DNA from: CALOCY01 sp942491975
GTDB lineage: Bacteria > Bacteroidota > Bacteroidia > Bacteroidales > Prolixibacteraceae
Reading direction: 5' to 3'
DNA length: 64,000 nucleotides
Assembly (NCBI GenBank): GCA_942491975.1
Contig: CALOCY010000004.1
Coordinates: 1,240,001 to 1,304,000 of the forward strand
Shown: positions 41,341-50,929 of the stretch, in pieces
Numbering within the stretch: position 1 is the stretch's first letter
Layout: each line of letters opens with the position of its first letter
Notes under the pieces: model-generated
Seen by the model: only the letters and a program-made list of their open reading frames with translations
Databases searched by the model: none
What the model was told of the DNA's origin: nothing
Made by a program: the position numbers and the translations under genes

Positions 41341-43769
41341 TACTCCGTCAACACCATCCGTTTGGTATCCACCAGTTTATTGTTGGCCATTAATGCGTAC
41401 AGGTACATGCCCGCCCGAAGGTCATTGCCATAAATCACCACATTGCCGCTCCCTCTTTGTGTAAGTTCATAGCTTTTGAGTTGTTTGCCGTTCATGTCAA
41501 GAACCAACAGGGTAGCAGTCTCCGTATTATCCGGCAGGAAATAGCGTATTTCGGTTTGGTTGTTGAACGGGTTGGGGCTGTTCTGATACAGCTTTGCCCC
41601 GCTGGCTGAAAAAATGCCACTGTTTTGTGTAGGCGTTAAGCTGATTAACTGTTTCAATTCAGCCACCTCCTCTTTTAACCCCTCAAGTTCTTCTATTTTT
41701 TCGTTTTGTGCTTCAACGATGCTTTGCAACTCGCTGTTTTGGGATGCCAACTCTTTTATGGCCTCTGCCAACACAGGGGTGACCCCGTCGTAATTGATGG
41801 CATAATGCCCCTCCCCGTCTGCCCTGACCAGCTCGGGCAATACCTCTTTCAGCTCCTGTGCAATAAAACCGTACTGTTTACCTTCGACCAGCTTTTTGCT
41901 TTTAAATGCACCGGTTTTAAACTCGTATTGTGAACCCTGCATGTGCTGAACCAGCTCTAACGCCCCCGCGATAGGTGCAATATTCTTCTTGTACCGCCTG
42001 TCTGAAGCTGTCCATGCACCTGATGTACAGAAAGTGGTACCGTTAACATACAATGCATAACCACCGGTAGGGGCTGCACCAATACCTACATCACCGTTAA
42101 ACCGTAACATTTCATTATCGAATTCTCCGTAAATAAGCGGTGTAGCACTGTTTGAGTTTTCAATGTACAGTTTGTTAGAGCCTGTTTCATTGTAACCTGC
42201 CTGATAGCCTAAAAATACATTACCGTTTCCGGTAGTACTCGAATAACCGCTTTGATTACCTATAAACAAATTGCTGGAACCTTCTGTATTACTTTGACCG
42301 CTCTGATAACCTATAAACGAGTTTTGAATACCTGTAGAGTTCGAAGCACCACTATAAGACCCCATAAACAAGTTATGGTTACCCCCGGTATTTTGTTGTC
42401 CACTTCGATAACCGAGAAATAAATTATTATACCCCGTAGTATTGAATTTGCCACTCTCATCACCGACAAATAAGTTAGTATATCCGGTGGAGATTCCAGC
42501 TCCTGCACCTTTACCTATAAAAAGATTCTTTTCCTGCGCCTGCATACGAAGTACATTTTTACCCCCGATTTGATAAGCACTGTCTGCAGCAATATTAATA
42601 TTGCCGTTTACATCCAATTTTTTCGTGGGAGCAGTCGTGCCAATTCCAACATTTCCCGCGGTGTAATGTAAATTGTTTCCGGTTATATCCCACGTTCCTT
42701 CCTTTATGCCTGTTAACAACGAGCCATCACCCACGAAAAAGTTCGCTTTAACGGTATCTGCTTTTACATCTCCGGCCACGTCTAGTTTTTCAGAAGGGGT
42801 TGTTGTGCCAATCCCAACGTTACCACTTCCCCTTATGGCCAACGCTGTTTCCCGGGTATTGTCCTGGCCTTTGTTGGTAAAAACAATGCCCCCGTCAGGG
42901 GCAGGACCATTGCCATCTGTTTTTTCGATCACCAGCCAGTCAGAGCTTGCCCCCCCGAATACGGCATCATAGTATATTTTTGCCCCGTCTCCGGGATCAA
43001 TGGTATCGTACGGGGCATTCCCGTGAAAACCAATGCCGTATTTTCCGCTTAACGCGATCCCGTTTTCCACTAATTCCAACTCCTTTCCATTTAAAGTGAG
43101 TCTTTCACTATTCAGATGCATGTAATAGGTATTGGGAGTACCGGCATTTTGTCCGGTCCCCCAATAAAAATGCCCGTTTTGATTAAACCCAAACATCAAT
43201 TCGTTGGTTTCGCCCGGGTTGTAGACAATGGCAGCACAAGGCAGTCCTTTAAATTGCAGGCAATTGTAGAAATTATTTACCGAGTTTGTGGCATTTCTCC
43301 CGGTAATGGATATGCCCCCGTTGATCTCCAATTTTTCGGATGGGGTTGTGGTGCCAATACCCACATGCCCGGATTCCGTGAATGTCATTAGATTTGTTGA
43401 CTCTTTTCTGATATTTAATACGTTATCGGGAGAAATCGGGGTTCCTTTGTATTCAATATTAAAAAGATTATATCTTCCGCTTTCTCCAAAATTAATATAG
43501 TGATTGGTTCCCGAACCGGTTGATCCTTCTTGATGAAATTGTAATGTTTTTCCAGCCCCCTGATTTTGTAGTCCCAAGGAAAGATTACCGTTGACCTGTA
43601 ATTTTTCAGAAGGGGTCGTGGTGCCAATACCCACGTTACCATTCAACCTGTAAATGGTATCCCCGCTTGTCGTCCACTGTGCGTACGATGAGTTTGTAAC
43701 CATCATAAAAAACAGGAAAACAGCCAGCGTTAAAAAACTGCTGCTTGTAAATACTTGTCTCTTTTTCAT
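41340..43769 (-). CDS. T9SS-sorted repeat protein with Peptidase_S74 chaperone domain
   Basis: 809-residue secreted surface protein. Signal peptide (about 1-30), then several GNVGIGTTTPSEKL segments; seven 17-residue NLFxGxxSGxxNTTGxN repeats (42174-42527), then an S74 intramolecular chaperone with the autocleavage Ser in the SDRRYKKNI context, as in phage tail fibres. A coiled coil (ELQSIVEAQNEKIEELEGLK) follows, and a type-A T9SS domain ends it (SPNPFNNQTEIRYFLPDNTE ... MVLTE). It is paralogous to the gene at 44222. It may be a trimeric adhesin or stalk; function is unknown. Confidence 0.85.
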   Translation of the reverse strand: MKKRQVFTSSSFLTLAVFLFFMMVTNSSYAQWTTSGDTIYRLNGNVGIGTTTPSEKLQVNGNLSLGLQNQGAGKTLQFHQEGSTGSGTNHYINFGESGRYNLFNIEYKGTPISPDNVLNIRKESTNLMTFTESGHVGIGTTTPSEKLEINGGISITGRNATNSVNNFYNCLQFKGLPCAAIVYNPGETNELMFGFNQNGHFYWGTGQNAGTPNTYYMHLNSERLTLNGKELELVENGIALSGKYGIGFHGNAPYDTIDPGDGAKIYYDAVFGGASSDWLVIEKTDGNGPAPDGGIVFTNKGQDNTRETALAIRGSGNVGIGTTTPSEKLDVAGDVKADTVKANFFVGDGSLLTGIKEGTWDITGNNLHYTAGNVGIGTTAPTKKLDVNGNINIAADSAYQIGGKNVLRMQAQEKNLFIGKGAGAGISTGYTNLFVGDESGKFNTTGYNNLFLGYRSGQQNTGGNHNLFMGSYSGASNSTGIQNSFIGYQSGQSNTEGSSNLFIGNQSGYSSTTGNGNVFLGYQAGYNETGSNKLYIENSNSATPLIYGEFDNEMLRFNGDVGIGAAPTGGYALYVNGTTFCTSGAWTASDRRYKKNIAPIAGALELVQHMQGSQYEFKTGAFKSKKLVEGKQYGFIAQELKEVLPELVRADGEGHYAINYDGVTPVLAEAIKELASQNSELQSIVEAQNEKIEELEGLKEEVAELKQLISLTPTQNSGIFSASGAKLYQNSPNPFNNQTEIRYFLPDNTETATLLVLDMNGKQLKSYELTQRGSGNVVIYGNDLRAGMYLYALMANNKLVDTKRMVLTE
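42174..42527 (-). repeat. Coding tandem repeat, 51-bp period, 7 copies
   Basis: NLFIGxxSGxxNTTGxN-type units in the S74 protein; 354 bp of seven copies. The paralogue at 44222 carries ten. Confidence 0.85.
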
Positions 43770-44221
43770 AGCAATTGGTTTTATAAATAGTTCGAATTAA
43801 GGTTAAGATTTTTAATCCAACAAGTTAAACCATTATGCGTAAAATTACAAATATCAAAGAATTAAATTACAACAAAGTAATAAACACAATAGTTAAAATA
43901 TAAGATGGAAAATAGCAAAACAAACAAAAACCACTATAAGAACTATATCAATATAGAAAAAACATTATTTGTGCAGATTAAAAAAATGTGTAAATTTCTG
44001 ATTTTAAATGCCGTAAAAAGTTTTTTCATTCCGGGCTTTGACCCGAAATCGCAGGAATGATTATGAGACAATAGCTTCCCGATCTTCGTTTCACTTCGTC
44101 AGCAATGACAGGTATAATACTTCTCTTCAAGACAAAAAGACAGCCTCTCAATAACTTGAAAGGCTGTTTTTAACAAAGGATGTCATCTTTTCCCAGGATG
44201 ACATCCCTGATCAAATACAAT
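43770..44221. other. Intergenic region with repeats and two hairpins
   Basis: 452 bases between the paralogues. Upstream part A+T-rich, probably promoter. CATTCCGGGC...GGAATG at about 44027-44060 and CTTCGTTTCACTTCGTCAGC at about 44085-44105 resemble dispersed Bacteroidota repeats. Hairpins: 44139-44171 (ACAGCCT/AGGCTGT, terminator) and 44178-44206 (GGATGTCATC/GATGACATCC). Confidence 0.5.
44139..44171 (-). terminator. Terminator of the LamG T9SS gene
   Basis: ACAGCCTCTCAA / TTGAAAGGCTGT stem with one C/A mismatch and T/A tracts on both sides. The same mismatched stem recurs at 47141-47177. Confidence 0.75.
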
Positions 44222-46789
44222 CTACTCCGTTAACACCATCCGTTTGGTATCCACCAGTTTATTGTTGGCCATTAATGCGTACAGGTACATGCCCGCCCGA
44301 AGGTCATTGCCATATATCACCACATTGCCGCTCCCTCTTTGTGTAAGTTCATAGCTTTTAAGCTGTTTTCCGTTCATATCAAAAACCAACAGGGTAGCAG
44401 TCTCCGTATTATCCGGCAGGAAATAGCGTATTTCGGTTTGGTTGTTGAACGGGTTGGGGGTATTTTGATACAGTTTTGCACTGTTTTCTTCAAGAACATG
44501 CTTGTTAATACTTTGTGTCGGGTTTGAAGTAAGCATCTGTTTTAGTGCCGCTACTTCATTTTCGAGCTTCTCAATTCTGGTACTTTTATGAGGTGTAGCA
44601 GAAGCCGTTTCAGCATAATCAGCATGATAAACAATAACACTGGCGTAGTTTCCAGATCTACGCTGTCCATCTATGCCATGCCAACAAGTAACATTAAATT
44701 CACTTGTTGTACGTGAATAGCTCAGCCCCATACTCTGAGCTGCACTTCCTTCATAATTACACATACCGGTAACAAGGTAATTGTTATCAGGCATTGAAGT
44801 AGTAAAATTCAGTTGATATGTCCCGTTGGCAACATGTTGAACCGAAAGATTATGACTGTCATGAACCGTTATCCCACCACCATTATCACTAAAGAGAATA
44901 TATGCAACCACTTCGAGTACACCACCGGAAGCGCTTGGAATGCCGCTTAATTGCGATCCATCACCGACAAAAGACGTTGCGGTCAGCGTACCATTTATGG
45001 TTACGATATCATTATCGAATTCCCCGTAAATAAGCGGGGTAGAACTGCTTGAATTTTCGATGTACAGCTTATTAGAACCTGTTTCATTGTATCCTGCCTG
45101 ATAGCCCAAAAATACATTACCATCTCCGGTTGTATTCGAATAACCACTTTGATTACCTATAAATAAATTGGCAGAACCTTCTGTATTACTTTGACCGCTC
45201 TGATAACCTACAAACGAGTTTTGAATACCTGTAGAGTTCGAAGTACCACTATAAGACCCCATAAACAAGTTATGGTTGCCCCCCGTATTTTGCTGACCAC
45301 TTCGATAACCGAGAAATACATTATTATACCCCGTGGAATTGAACCTGCCACTCTCACAACCGATAAAAAAGTTGGTATATCCCGTAGTATTGTATTTACC
45401 ACTCTTGGAACCGATAAACAGGTTATTATCCCCGGTGGTATTGGAGCTGCCACTCTCACAACCGACAAACAAATTATTATCCCCGGTGGTATTGGATTTA
45501 CCACTTTCGTAACCAACAAACAAGTTAGTTTCTCCTTCAGTGGTTTCAGCCCCAGCAGCTTTACCTATAAAAAGATTTTGTGACTGCATGCGAAGTACGT
45601 TTTCACCCCCAATTTGATACGCACTGTCTGCCGCAATATTAATATTGCCGTTGACATGCAATTTCTCAACGGGGGTTGTTGTGCCAATACCTACGTTTCC
45701 GGTATTCGTGTTGTATATGTTATTGTCAACAGCTGTCCATAAACCGCTATCCCCTGTTCCTGATACTTCAACCATAACAGCATTGGAACAGGCCGTGATC
45801 CCACTGCTGCTTACCTCCCGCCGGAACCATGTTGTTTGTGTCAGTTCCGGCACCGGGTATGTTTCGCCGGTTGCCCCGTCAATTGCTGTCCATGTGGTAT
45901 TGTCGGCAGACTCCTGCCACTGGTAATTGTATGTGCCATCTCCGCCACCGGCAGGAGCATCACTTTGTATCGTTCCCGGGCTTTCACCGGAGTTGACTGT
46001 TGTTACAGCTGTTGAGATGGTGCCTCCCAACAGTTCGGATGTGGTACCTTCATTGTATAAGAAAGCTATTTCATTAGCCGATAGCGCGCGATTCCAGAAC
46101 CTGACATCATCGATTAAGCCGTTAAACTTATATATACCGTTGTACCTGCCTATTTCAAGATTTGTTGTATTGGTTACATTAACGGTGTTGGTAGCTGCAG
46201 TTCCGACTAAATTGCCGTCAAAATAGAGTTGAATTTCATTGGGTGCATCCTCATCTATTACGCCGGTTATATTGTGCCAATTCCCGTCCTCAATCACAGG
46301 TGCCAGATCAGTAGAGGGTAGTGCCTGACATAGATTGCCGCTATTGTCCCTTACCCTGAATACTATCCCGTTTACGCCGTTTGCTCGAAGAGAGATATAA
46401 ACTTCATTACCGTTAATGTTATAAACACCTTTTGAGAATAATGTATATATATTATATCCAATCGTCCCGCCTTCAAATTTAAACCAGACAGAGATGGAAT
46501 AATCGGCCAGGTTTGGATTTAAATTGGCATTATGCGGAATGGATACATAATCGTTAATTCCGTCAAAATCAAAGCAATTGTCTGTTTTTCCTGCAATCCC
46601 GCGGGTGGCCCCGTTGTTTGTTCCATGGTAACTGTTGCCCGAACTGTCAACCACATCACCGGTAGCCTCGTCGAGCTTATAGTGCGCAACCAGCCCGTTG
46701 GTTAATGAGCTTGTTTGTGCATGCATTAAAGTTGTAAACCCTAAAATCAGAAAGGGTAAAAGAACAAGGAGGGTAATTTTTGTTTTCAT
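44222..46789 (-). CDS. T9SS-sorted LamG-domain repeat protein, paralogue of the S74 protein
   Basis: 855 residues. Signal peptide (about 1-24), then a LamG/concanavalin-like domain (about 25-245: GLVAHYKLDEATGDVVDSSG, YSISVWFKFEGG, FNGLIDDVRFWNRAL), an Ig/PKD-like segment (GTYNYQWQESADNTTWTAID), ten 17-residue NLFVGYESG repeats (45071-45577), a short beta-rich domain where the paralogue has S74, a coiled coil and the same T9SS C-terminus. At DNA level the last 245 bases are nearly identical to the paralogue's. It presumably sits on the cell surface and may bind glycans. Function unknown. Confidence 0.85.
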   Translation of the reverse strand: MKTKITLLVLLPFLILGFTTLMHAQTSSLTNGLVAHYKLDEATGDVVDSSGNSYHGTNNGATRGIAGKTDNCFDFDGINDYVSIPHNANLNPNLADYSISVWFKFEGGTIGYNIYTLFSKGVYNINGNEVYISLRANGVNGIVFRVRDNSGNLCQALPSTDLAPVIEDGNWHNITGVIDEDAPNEIQLYFDGNLVGTAATNTVNVTNTTNLEIGRYNGIYKFNGLIDDVRFWNRALSANEIAFLYNEGTTSELLGGTISTAVTTVNSGESPGTIQSDAPAGGGDGTYNYQWQESADNTTWTAIDGATGETYPVPELTQTTWFRREVSSSGITACSNAVMVEVSGTGDSGLWTAVDNNIYNTNTGNVGIGTTTPVEKLHVNGNINIAADSAYQIGGENVLRMQSQNLFIGKAAGAETTEGETNLFVGYESGKSNTTGDNNLFVGCESGSSNTTGDNNLFIGSKSGKYNTTGYTNFFIGCESGRFNSTGYNNVFLGYRSGQQNTGGNHNLFMGSYSGTSNSTGIQNSFVGYQSGQSNTEGSANLFIGNQSGYSNTTGDGNVFLGYQAGYNETGSNKLYIENSSSSTPLIYGEFDNDIVTINGTLTATSFVGDGSQLSGIPSASGGVLEVVAYILFSDNGGGITVHDSHNLSVQHVANGTYQLNFTTSMPDNNYLVTGMCNYEGSAAQSMGLSYSRTTSEFNVTCWHGIDGQRRSGNYASVIVYHADYAETASATPHKSTRIEKLENEVAALKQMLTSNPTQSINKHVLEENSAKLYQNTPNPFNNQTEIRYFLPDNTETATLLVFDMNGKQLKSYELTQRGSGNVVIYGNDLRAGMYLYALMANNKLVDTKRMVLTE
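45071..45577 (-). repeat. Coding tandem repeat, 51-bp period, 10 copies
   Basis: Ten 17-residue units such as NLFVGYESGKSNTTGDN, three more than the paralogue has at 42174-42527. The units most like each other are adjacent, which suggests recent expansion. Confidence 0.85.
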
Positions 46790-47140
46790 ATGTTTTCTGG
46801 TTTAAATATTATTTAAAATCGTTATAAGTAAACTATTAGATAAATGAATTTTTAGATATATTACAAATAGAATCTATAATCATTTATTTAATAATCAATA
46901 CAATGAAAGATTTAAATGGTGATACAAGGAAAAATTTGCCTTAGTAATACAACCTGATAAACAGATCATCAATACGAATATATTGATAATATTGCAAACA
47001 ACAAAAATATAGTTTACAAAATGTTTTATTGGAGACAGATTATCGGATTTTTAGTTTGTGTTTTAATGTGTTGATATTCAGGTGTTTTTTTTTGGTGTAT
47101 TATTGAAGTATTAATGGGTAAAGCACCCCTGTTTCAGGAC
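46790..47140. other. A+T-rich intergenic region, no feature recognised
   Basis: Upstream of the LamG gene; presumably its promoter. No hairpin or open frame that I can support until the terminator at 47141. Confidence 0.4.
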
Positions 47141-47177
47141 AAAAAAATAGCCTCTCAATGATTTGAAAGGCTACTTT
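47141..47177 (-). terminator. Terminator of yidC
   Basis: TAGCCTCTCAA TGAT TTGAAAGGCTA with flanking A6 and T5. Almost the same sequence as the terminator at 44139-44171. Confidence 0.75.
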
Positions 47178-47180
47178 TTA

Positions 47181-47283
47181 TTTGTTCGTTGTTTGTTTAG
47201 CTGTTTATTTGTTTGCTTTTCTCAACAATTAAACACCTCAACATCCCAACAGTTTTCTATTTAATTGTTCACTGTTCATTGCT
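47181..47283 (-). repeat. Dispersed intergenic repeat (copy e)
   Basis: GCTTTTCTCAACAATTAAAC, then CAACATCCCAACAGTTTTC and GTTCACTGTTCATTGCTAA; parallel to copy d and abutting the yidC stop. Confidence 0.6.
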
Positions 47284-49222
47284 AATTTTTTACGCCCCGT
47301 GCTTTCGCTGCTTTCTCCAGACGCTCCTGAAACTTCGATTTTTTTGCCGGTTTCTTTTTATTCGCCTGCAACCGGGCCCTGATCTTCTCTTCATCAATAA
47401 ACCGGCGTGCAATGTAAGTCTGCCCAATGGTAATCAGGTTGGCCAACAGGTAGTAGTAACTCAACCCGGCAGAATAGTTATTCAGGATAAAAAGGAACAT
47501 AACGGGCATCATATACATCATCGTCTTCATACCCGCCATCTGTTGCCCGCCTGCCTGCGAAGCCGAGTTCAATCGCGTAGAGATCACCGTGGTGATGGTC
47601 ATCAACAAACAGAACAGGCTCACATGGTCGCCATACATTGGTATGGTAAATGGCAGGTTAAGCACCGAATCGTACGTCGAAAGGTCATGTGCCCACAAAA
47701 AGCTTTGCTGGCGCAGCTCAATCGAAGTCGGGAAGAAATAGAACATGGCAATCAGCACCGGAAACTGTAACAGCATCGGCAAACAGCCCCCCATGGGGTT
47801 GACACCTGCTTTTTTATACAGTGCCATAGTGGCCTGTTGTTTCTCCATCGACTTATCGGCCGAAAATTTCTTGTTCAGCTCATCAATCTCGGGTTTGAGG
47901 GCACGCATTTTAGCCTGCGATTTGTACGATTTGTAGGTGAGCGGGAACAACACCGTTTTAATCATAATCGTCAATATCAGGATAATAAGCCCAAAGTTGG
48001 AGAGGTATCGGCTCAACCAGTTGAATATGGGGATAATCACCCCTTTATTGATAAATGCCACCCATCCCAGGTCAATCACATCCTCCATGTCCAGGCCATA
48101 CTGTCTGAGTGTATTGTAATGGTTCGGCCCAAAATAGAACTGTAGCGGGATTGTCTCGTTGGCTTTAAAATCATACGGAACGGCAATATCAGCCTGATAA
48201 TTCCCCAAATATCCCGGATAACGGGGATCTTCCTCCCCAAAAAATTCAGTGCGCACTTCGGCACTGGTAAATGCATCGTCGGAAATAAGTGTTGATGAGA
48301 AGAAGAGCTGTTTAAAGCTGATCCACTTTACCCGTGTCCGCAGGACCTCTTCGCCCGACTTTTTGGTTTTAAGGTTATCCACTTCGTCCCCGAAGTATTT
48401 ATAATAAATTGTTGAATAGCGGTCTTCGCCCCAACTGGAGATTTTCTCCTGGCGGGGTACCTGAATATTCCAGTTAAGGTTCAGGTAGTTGCTGTTTGAT
48501 GCCACTATATTATTCATTCCCACCATATTGACATCAAAGCCGATCATGTATGAGTTGTGCCGGATCGTATATTTATATTCAATATAGCCCTCTTCTCCGG
48601 CATAAAGGCGCATACTCAGCGATTTCTCTTCACCTTTGTTCTTTTCGTTGAATTTTTCACGGCCCTCTTTACCTGTAAAGGCTTCAGGCCCTGATACAAC
48701 AATCTGCTGTTCATCGGTATCGGGCACAAAGAAAAACTCTTCGGTGCTGATATTCCGGAGGCTTGATGTAGAAAACTCCAGTCCAAAATCGCTCTTTTGT
48801 CCTTCAAAAAGTACCAGCGGCAATGAGTCGTGCCGCTTATAATTCTTCAGTTCCACCGAATAGATACGTCCGCCTTTGGCGGCCACCTCTATCTTCATCA
48901 GGTTGTTCTCAAGGGTAATGATTTCATCCTCGCCAACAGCTGCATTGGCAAATTTTCCGTACAATTCAACCAGTTGCCCCCCTGCTTCGTCTTGTTGAAC
49001 AGCATCTGTAACAGCTACAGCCGCAGGTTTGTTTTTCTCTTCCAGGAGAGCAGTTTCAGCTGCTTTTATGGCTTCTTGTTTTTGTACAAACGCAATAGAG
49101 TCGCGTTGATGTTTCGCTGCATCAACCTCTTCCTGAGAAGGCTGATTGATGTAAAAAAACAGGATAAACACCCCGAAAATCAATCCCAGCCCAATGATTG
49201 TATTCTTATCTATTCCTTTCAT
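47282..49222 (-). CDS. yidC: Membrane protein insertase YidC
   Basis: 646-residue inner-membrane insertase/chaperone. N-terminal membrane anchor (GLGLIFGVFILFFYINQPS), large periplasmic beta-supersandwich (about 60-360), and the conserved five-helix core: PIFNWLSRYLSNFGLIILIL, YKSQAKMRALKPEIDEL, then MGGCLPMLLQFPVLIAMFYF. The C-terminal tail is basic (KKKPAKKSKFQERLEKAAKA), as expected for ribosome binding. Located upstream of the T9SS cluster on the same strand; the pyrG gene ends 105 nt before its start, possibly the same transcript. Confidence 0.97.
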   Translation of the reverse strand: MKGIDKNTIIGLGLIFGVFILFFYINQPSQEEVDAAKHQRDSIAFVQKQEAIKAAETALLEEKNKPAAVAVTDAVQQDEAGGQLVELYGKFANAAVGEDEIITLENNLMKIEVAAKGGRIYSVELKNYKRHDSLPLVLFEGQKSDFGLEFSTSSLRNISTEEFFFVPDTDEQQIVVSGPEAFTGKEGREKFNEKNKGEEKSLSMRLYAGEEGYIEYKYTIRHNSYMIGFDVNMVGMNNIVASNSNYLNLNWNIQVPRQEKISSWGEDRYSTIYYKYFGDEVDNLKTKKSGEEVLRTRVKWISFKQLFFSSTLISDDAFTSAEVRTEFFGEEDPRYPGYLGNYQADIAVPYDFKANETIPLQFYFGPNHYNTLRQYGLDMEDVIDLGWVAFINKGVIIPIFNWLSRYLSNFGLIILILTIMIKTVLFPLTYKSYKSQAKMRALKPEIDELNKKFSADKSMEKQQATMALYKKAGVNPMGGCLPMLLQFPVLIAMFYFFPTSIELRQQSFLWAHDLSTYDSVLNLPFTIPMYGDHVSLFCLLMTITTVISTRLNSASQAGGQQMAGMKTMMYMMPVMFLFILNNYSAGLSYYYLLANLITIGQTYIARRFIDEEKIRARLQANKKKPAKKSKFQERLEKAAKARGVKN

Positions 49223-49327
49223 GTTTTTGAAAATTTAAATACAAGCAGCAAAATACCATAACTTTTTAACTACATGCATTTTATCTATTAATCTTTTTGT
49301 CTGAAAATCTGGTAATCTAATCGTCTG

Positions 49328-50929
49328 TTATTCTTGAATTGCTGCTTTTACAAATGCCACAAACAGTGGATGGGGGTTGAGTACGGTGCTGCTGTATTCA
49401 GGATGAAACTGTACTCCCACAAACCATTTATGTCCGGGAATTTCAACTGCTTCAACCAGATTGGTATCGGGGTTGTACCCCACAGCTTTCATACCTGCCT
49501 TTTCAAATTTTTCCAAATAGTCATTATTAAATTCGTAACGGTGGCGGTGACGCTCTTTTACCTGTTTCCTGTTGTATGCTGTAAACAGGCTGGTACCTTC
49601 TTTTATATCACACGCATAAGCCCCCAAACGCATGGTCCCCCCTTTTTCGGTAACCCCTTTCTGTTCTTCCATAAGGTCAATTACCGGATAAGGTGTCTTC
49701 TCATTCATTTCGGTTGAATCGGCTTTTTCCATGTTCAGCACATTTCGCGCAAACTCAATAACTGCAACCTGCATGCCCAGGCAGATACCTAAAAACGGGA
49801 TGTCATTTTCACGTGCATAATTTGCTACCGTTATTTTACCCGATATTCCCCTGTGTCCAAATCCGGGGGCAACCAATACCCCTTTAACACCTTTAAGCAG
49901 TTCGGCCACATTGTTTTTCTTTACGCCTTCCGAGTGTACCCAGCGGATATTAACCTTTGTCTCATTCATTGCCCCTGCATGTCCCAGTGCTTCTGCTATC
50001 GATTTGTAGGCATCATGCAACTCCACATACTTACCTACAAGGGCGATCTCTATCTCCTGCTTCGGGTTTTTCAGCTTGCTGAGAAAATTGTTCCATACTT
50101 TCAGCTCAGGCTCTTGCTTCAGCTGTAATCCGAGTTTACGCAATACCGTTTTATCCAGCTTCTCTTCCAACATCTTCAGTGGCACATCGTATATCGTAGG
50201 TACATCTATTGATTGTATTACAGAGTCAACATCGACATTGCAGAATAGTGCTACTTTTCTGCGTATTCCCATATTCAGGTCATACTCGGTGCGCAAAACC
50301 AGTACATCGGGTTGTACCCCGTTTTCTAACAATGCTTTTACCGAATGTTGCGTGGGTTTTGTTTTGAGTTCTCCTGATGCAGCCAGAAAAGGTACCAGCG
50401 TGAGATGTATCACAAGGGCAGCTTTCCCAAGCTCCCATTTCATCTGCCGTACCGCTTCAATGTAAGGCAACGATTCAATATCACCTACGGTACCTCCAAT
50501 CTCCGTTATTACAATATCATACTTCCCTTTTGATCCCAGAAGTTTGATTTTCCGTTTAATTTCATCGGTAATGTGAGGTATAATCTGTACTGTTTTACCC
50601 AGGTAATCGCCCCTGCGTTCTTTATTGATTACCGACTGGTATATCCTGCCTGTGGTCACATTATTGGCCTGCGAAGTAGGCACATTCAGAAAACGTTCAT
50701 AATGGCCAAGGTCAAGATCGGTTTCCGCACCATCTTCAGTTACATAGCACTCCCCATGTTCGTAGGGGTTTAACGTTCCCGGGTCGACATTGATATAAGG
50801 GTCTAACTTTTGAATGGTGACTGAATACCCTCTGGCCTGTAGTAGTTTAGCTAACGATGAAGCAAGAATTCCTTTTCCTAACGATGATGTTACACCTCCT
50901 GTTACAAAAATATACTTTGTTGTTCCCAA
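49328..50929 (-). CDS. pyrG: CTP synthase
   Basis: 533-residue glutamine amidotransferase converting UTP to CTP. N-terminal synthetase domain starts MGTTKYIFVTGGVTSSLGKG (P-loop) and continues HITDEIKRKI; the glutaminase has GVLVAPGFGHRG, the catalytic Cys in FLGICLGMQ, and the H/E pair in GVQFHPEYSS. Length is normal. The leader on the minus strand contains a run of nine C (51028-51036), which could matter for nucleotide-level regulation; this is inference. Upstream of yidC. Confidence 0.97.
   Translation of the reverse strand: MGTTKYIFVTGGVTSSLGKGILASSLAKLLQARGYSVTIQKLDPYINVDPGTLNPYEHGECYVTEDGAETDLDLGHYERFLNVPTSQANNVTTGRIYQSVINKERRGDYLGKTVQIIPHITDEIKRKIKLLGSKGKYDIVITEIGGTVGDIESLPYIEAVRQMKWELGKAALVIHLTLVPFLAASGELKTKPTQHSVKALLENGVQPDVLVLRTEYDLNMGIRRKVALFCNVDVDSVIQSIDVPTIYDVPLKMLEEKLDKTVLRKLGLQLKQEPELKVWNNFLSKLKNPKQEIEIALVGKYVELHDAYKSIAEALGHAGAMNETKVNIRWVHSEGVKKNNVAELLKGVKGVLVAPGFGHRGISGKITVANYARENDIPFLGICLGMQVAVIEFARNVLNMEKADSTEMNEKTPYPVIDLMEEQKGVTEKGGTMRLGAYACDIKEGTSLFTAYNRKQVKERHRHRYEFNNDYLEKFEKAGMKAVGYNPDTNLVEAVEIPGHKWFVGVQFHPEYSSTVLNPHPLFVAFVKAAIQE

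Noticed and set aside
42174..45577. Repeated 51-bp units resembling a CRISPR array
   Set aside because: The units are contiguous with no spacers, keep frame and encode NLFxGxxSG repeats in a single protein.
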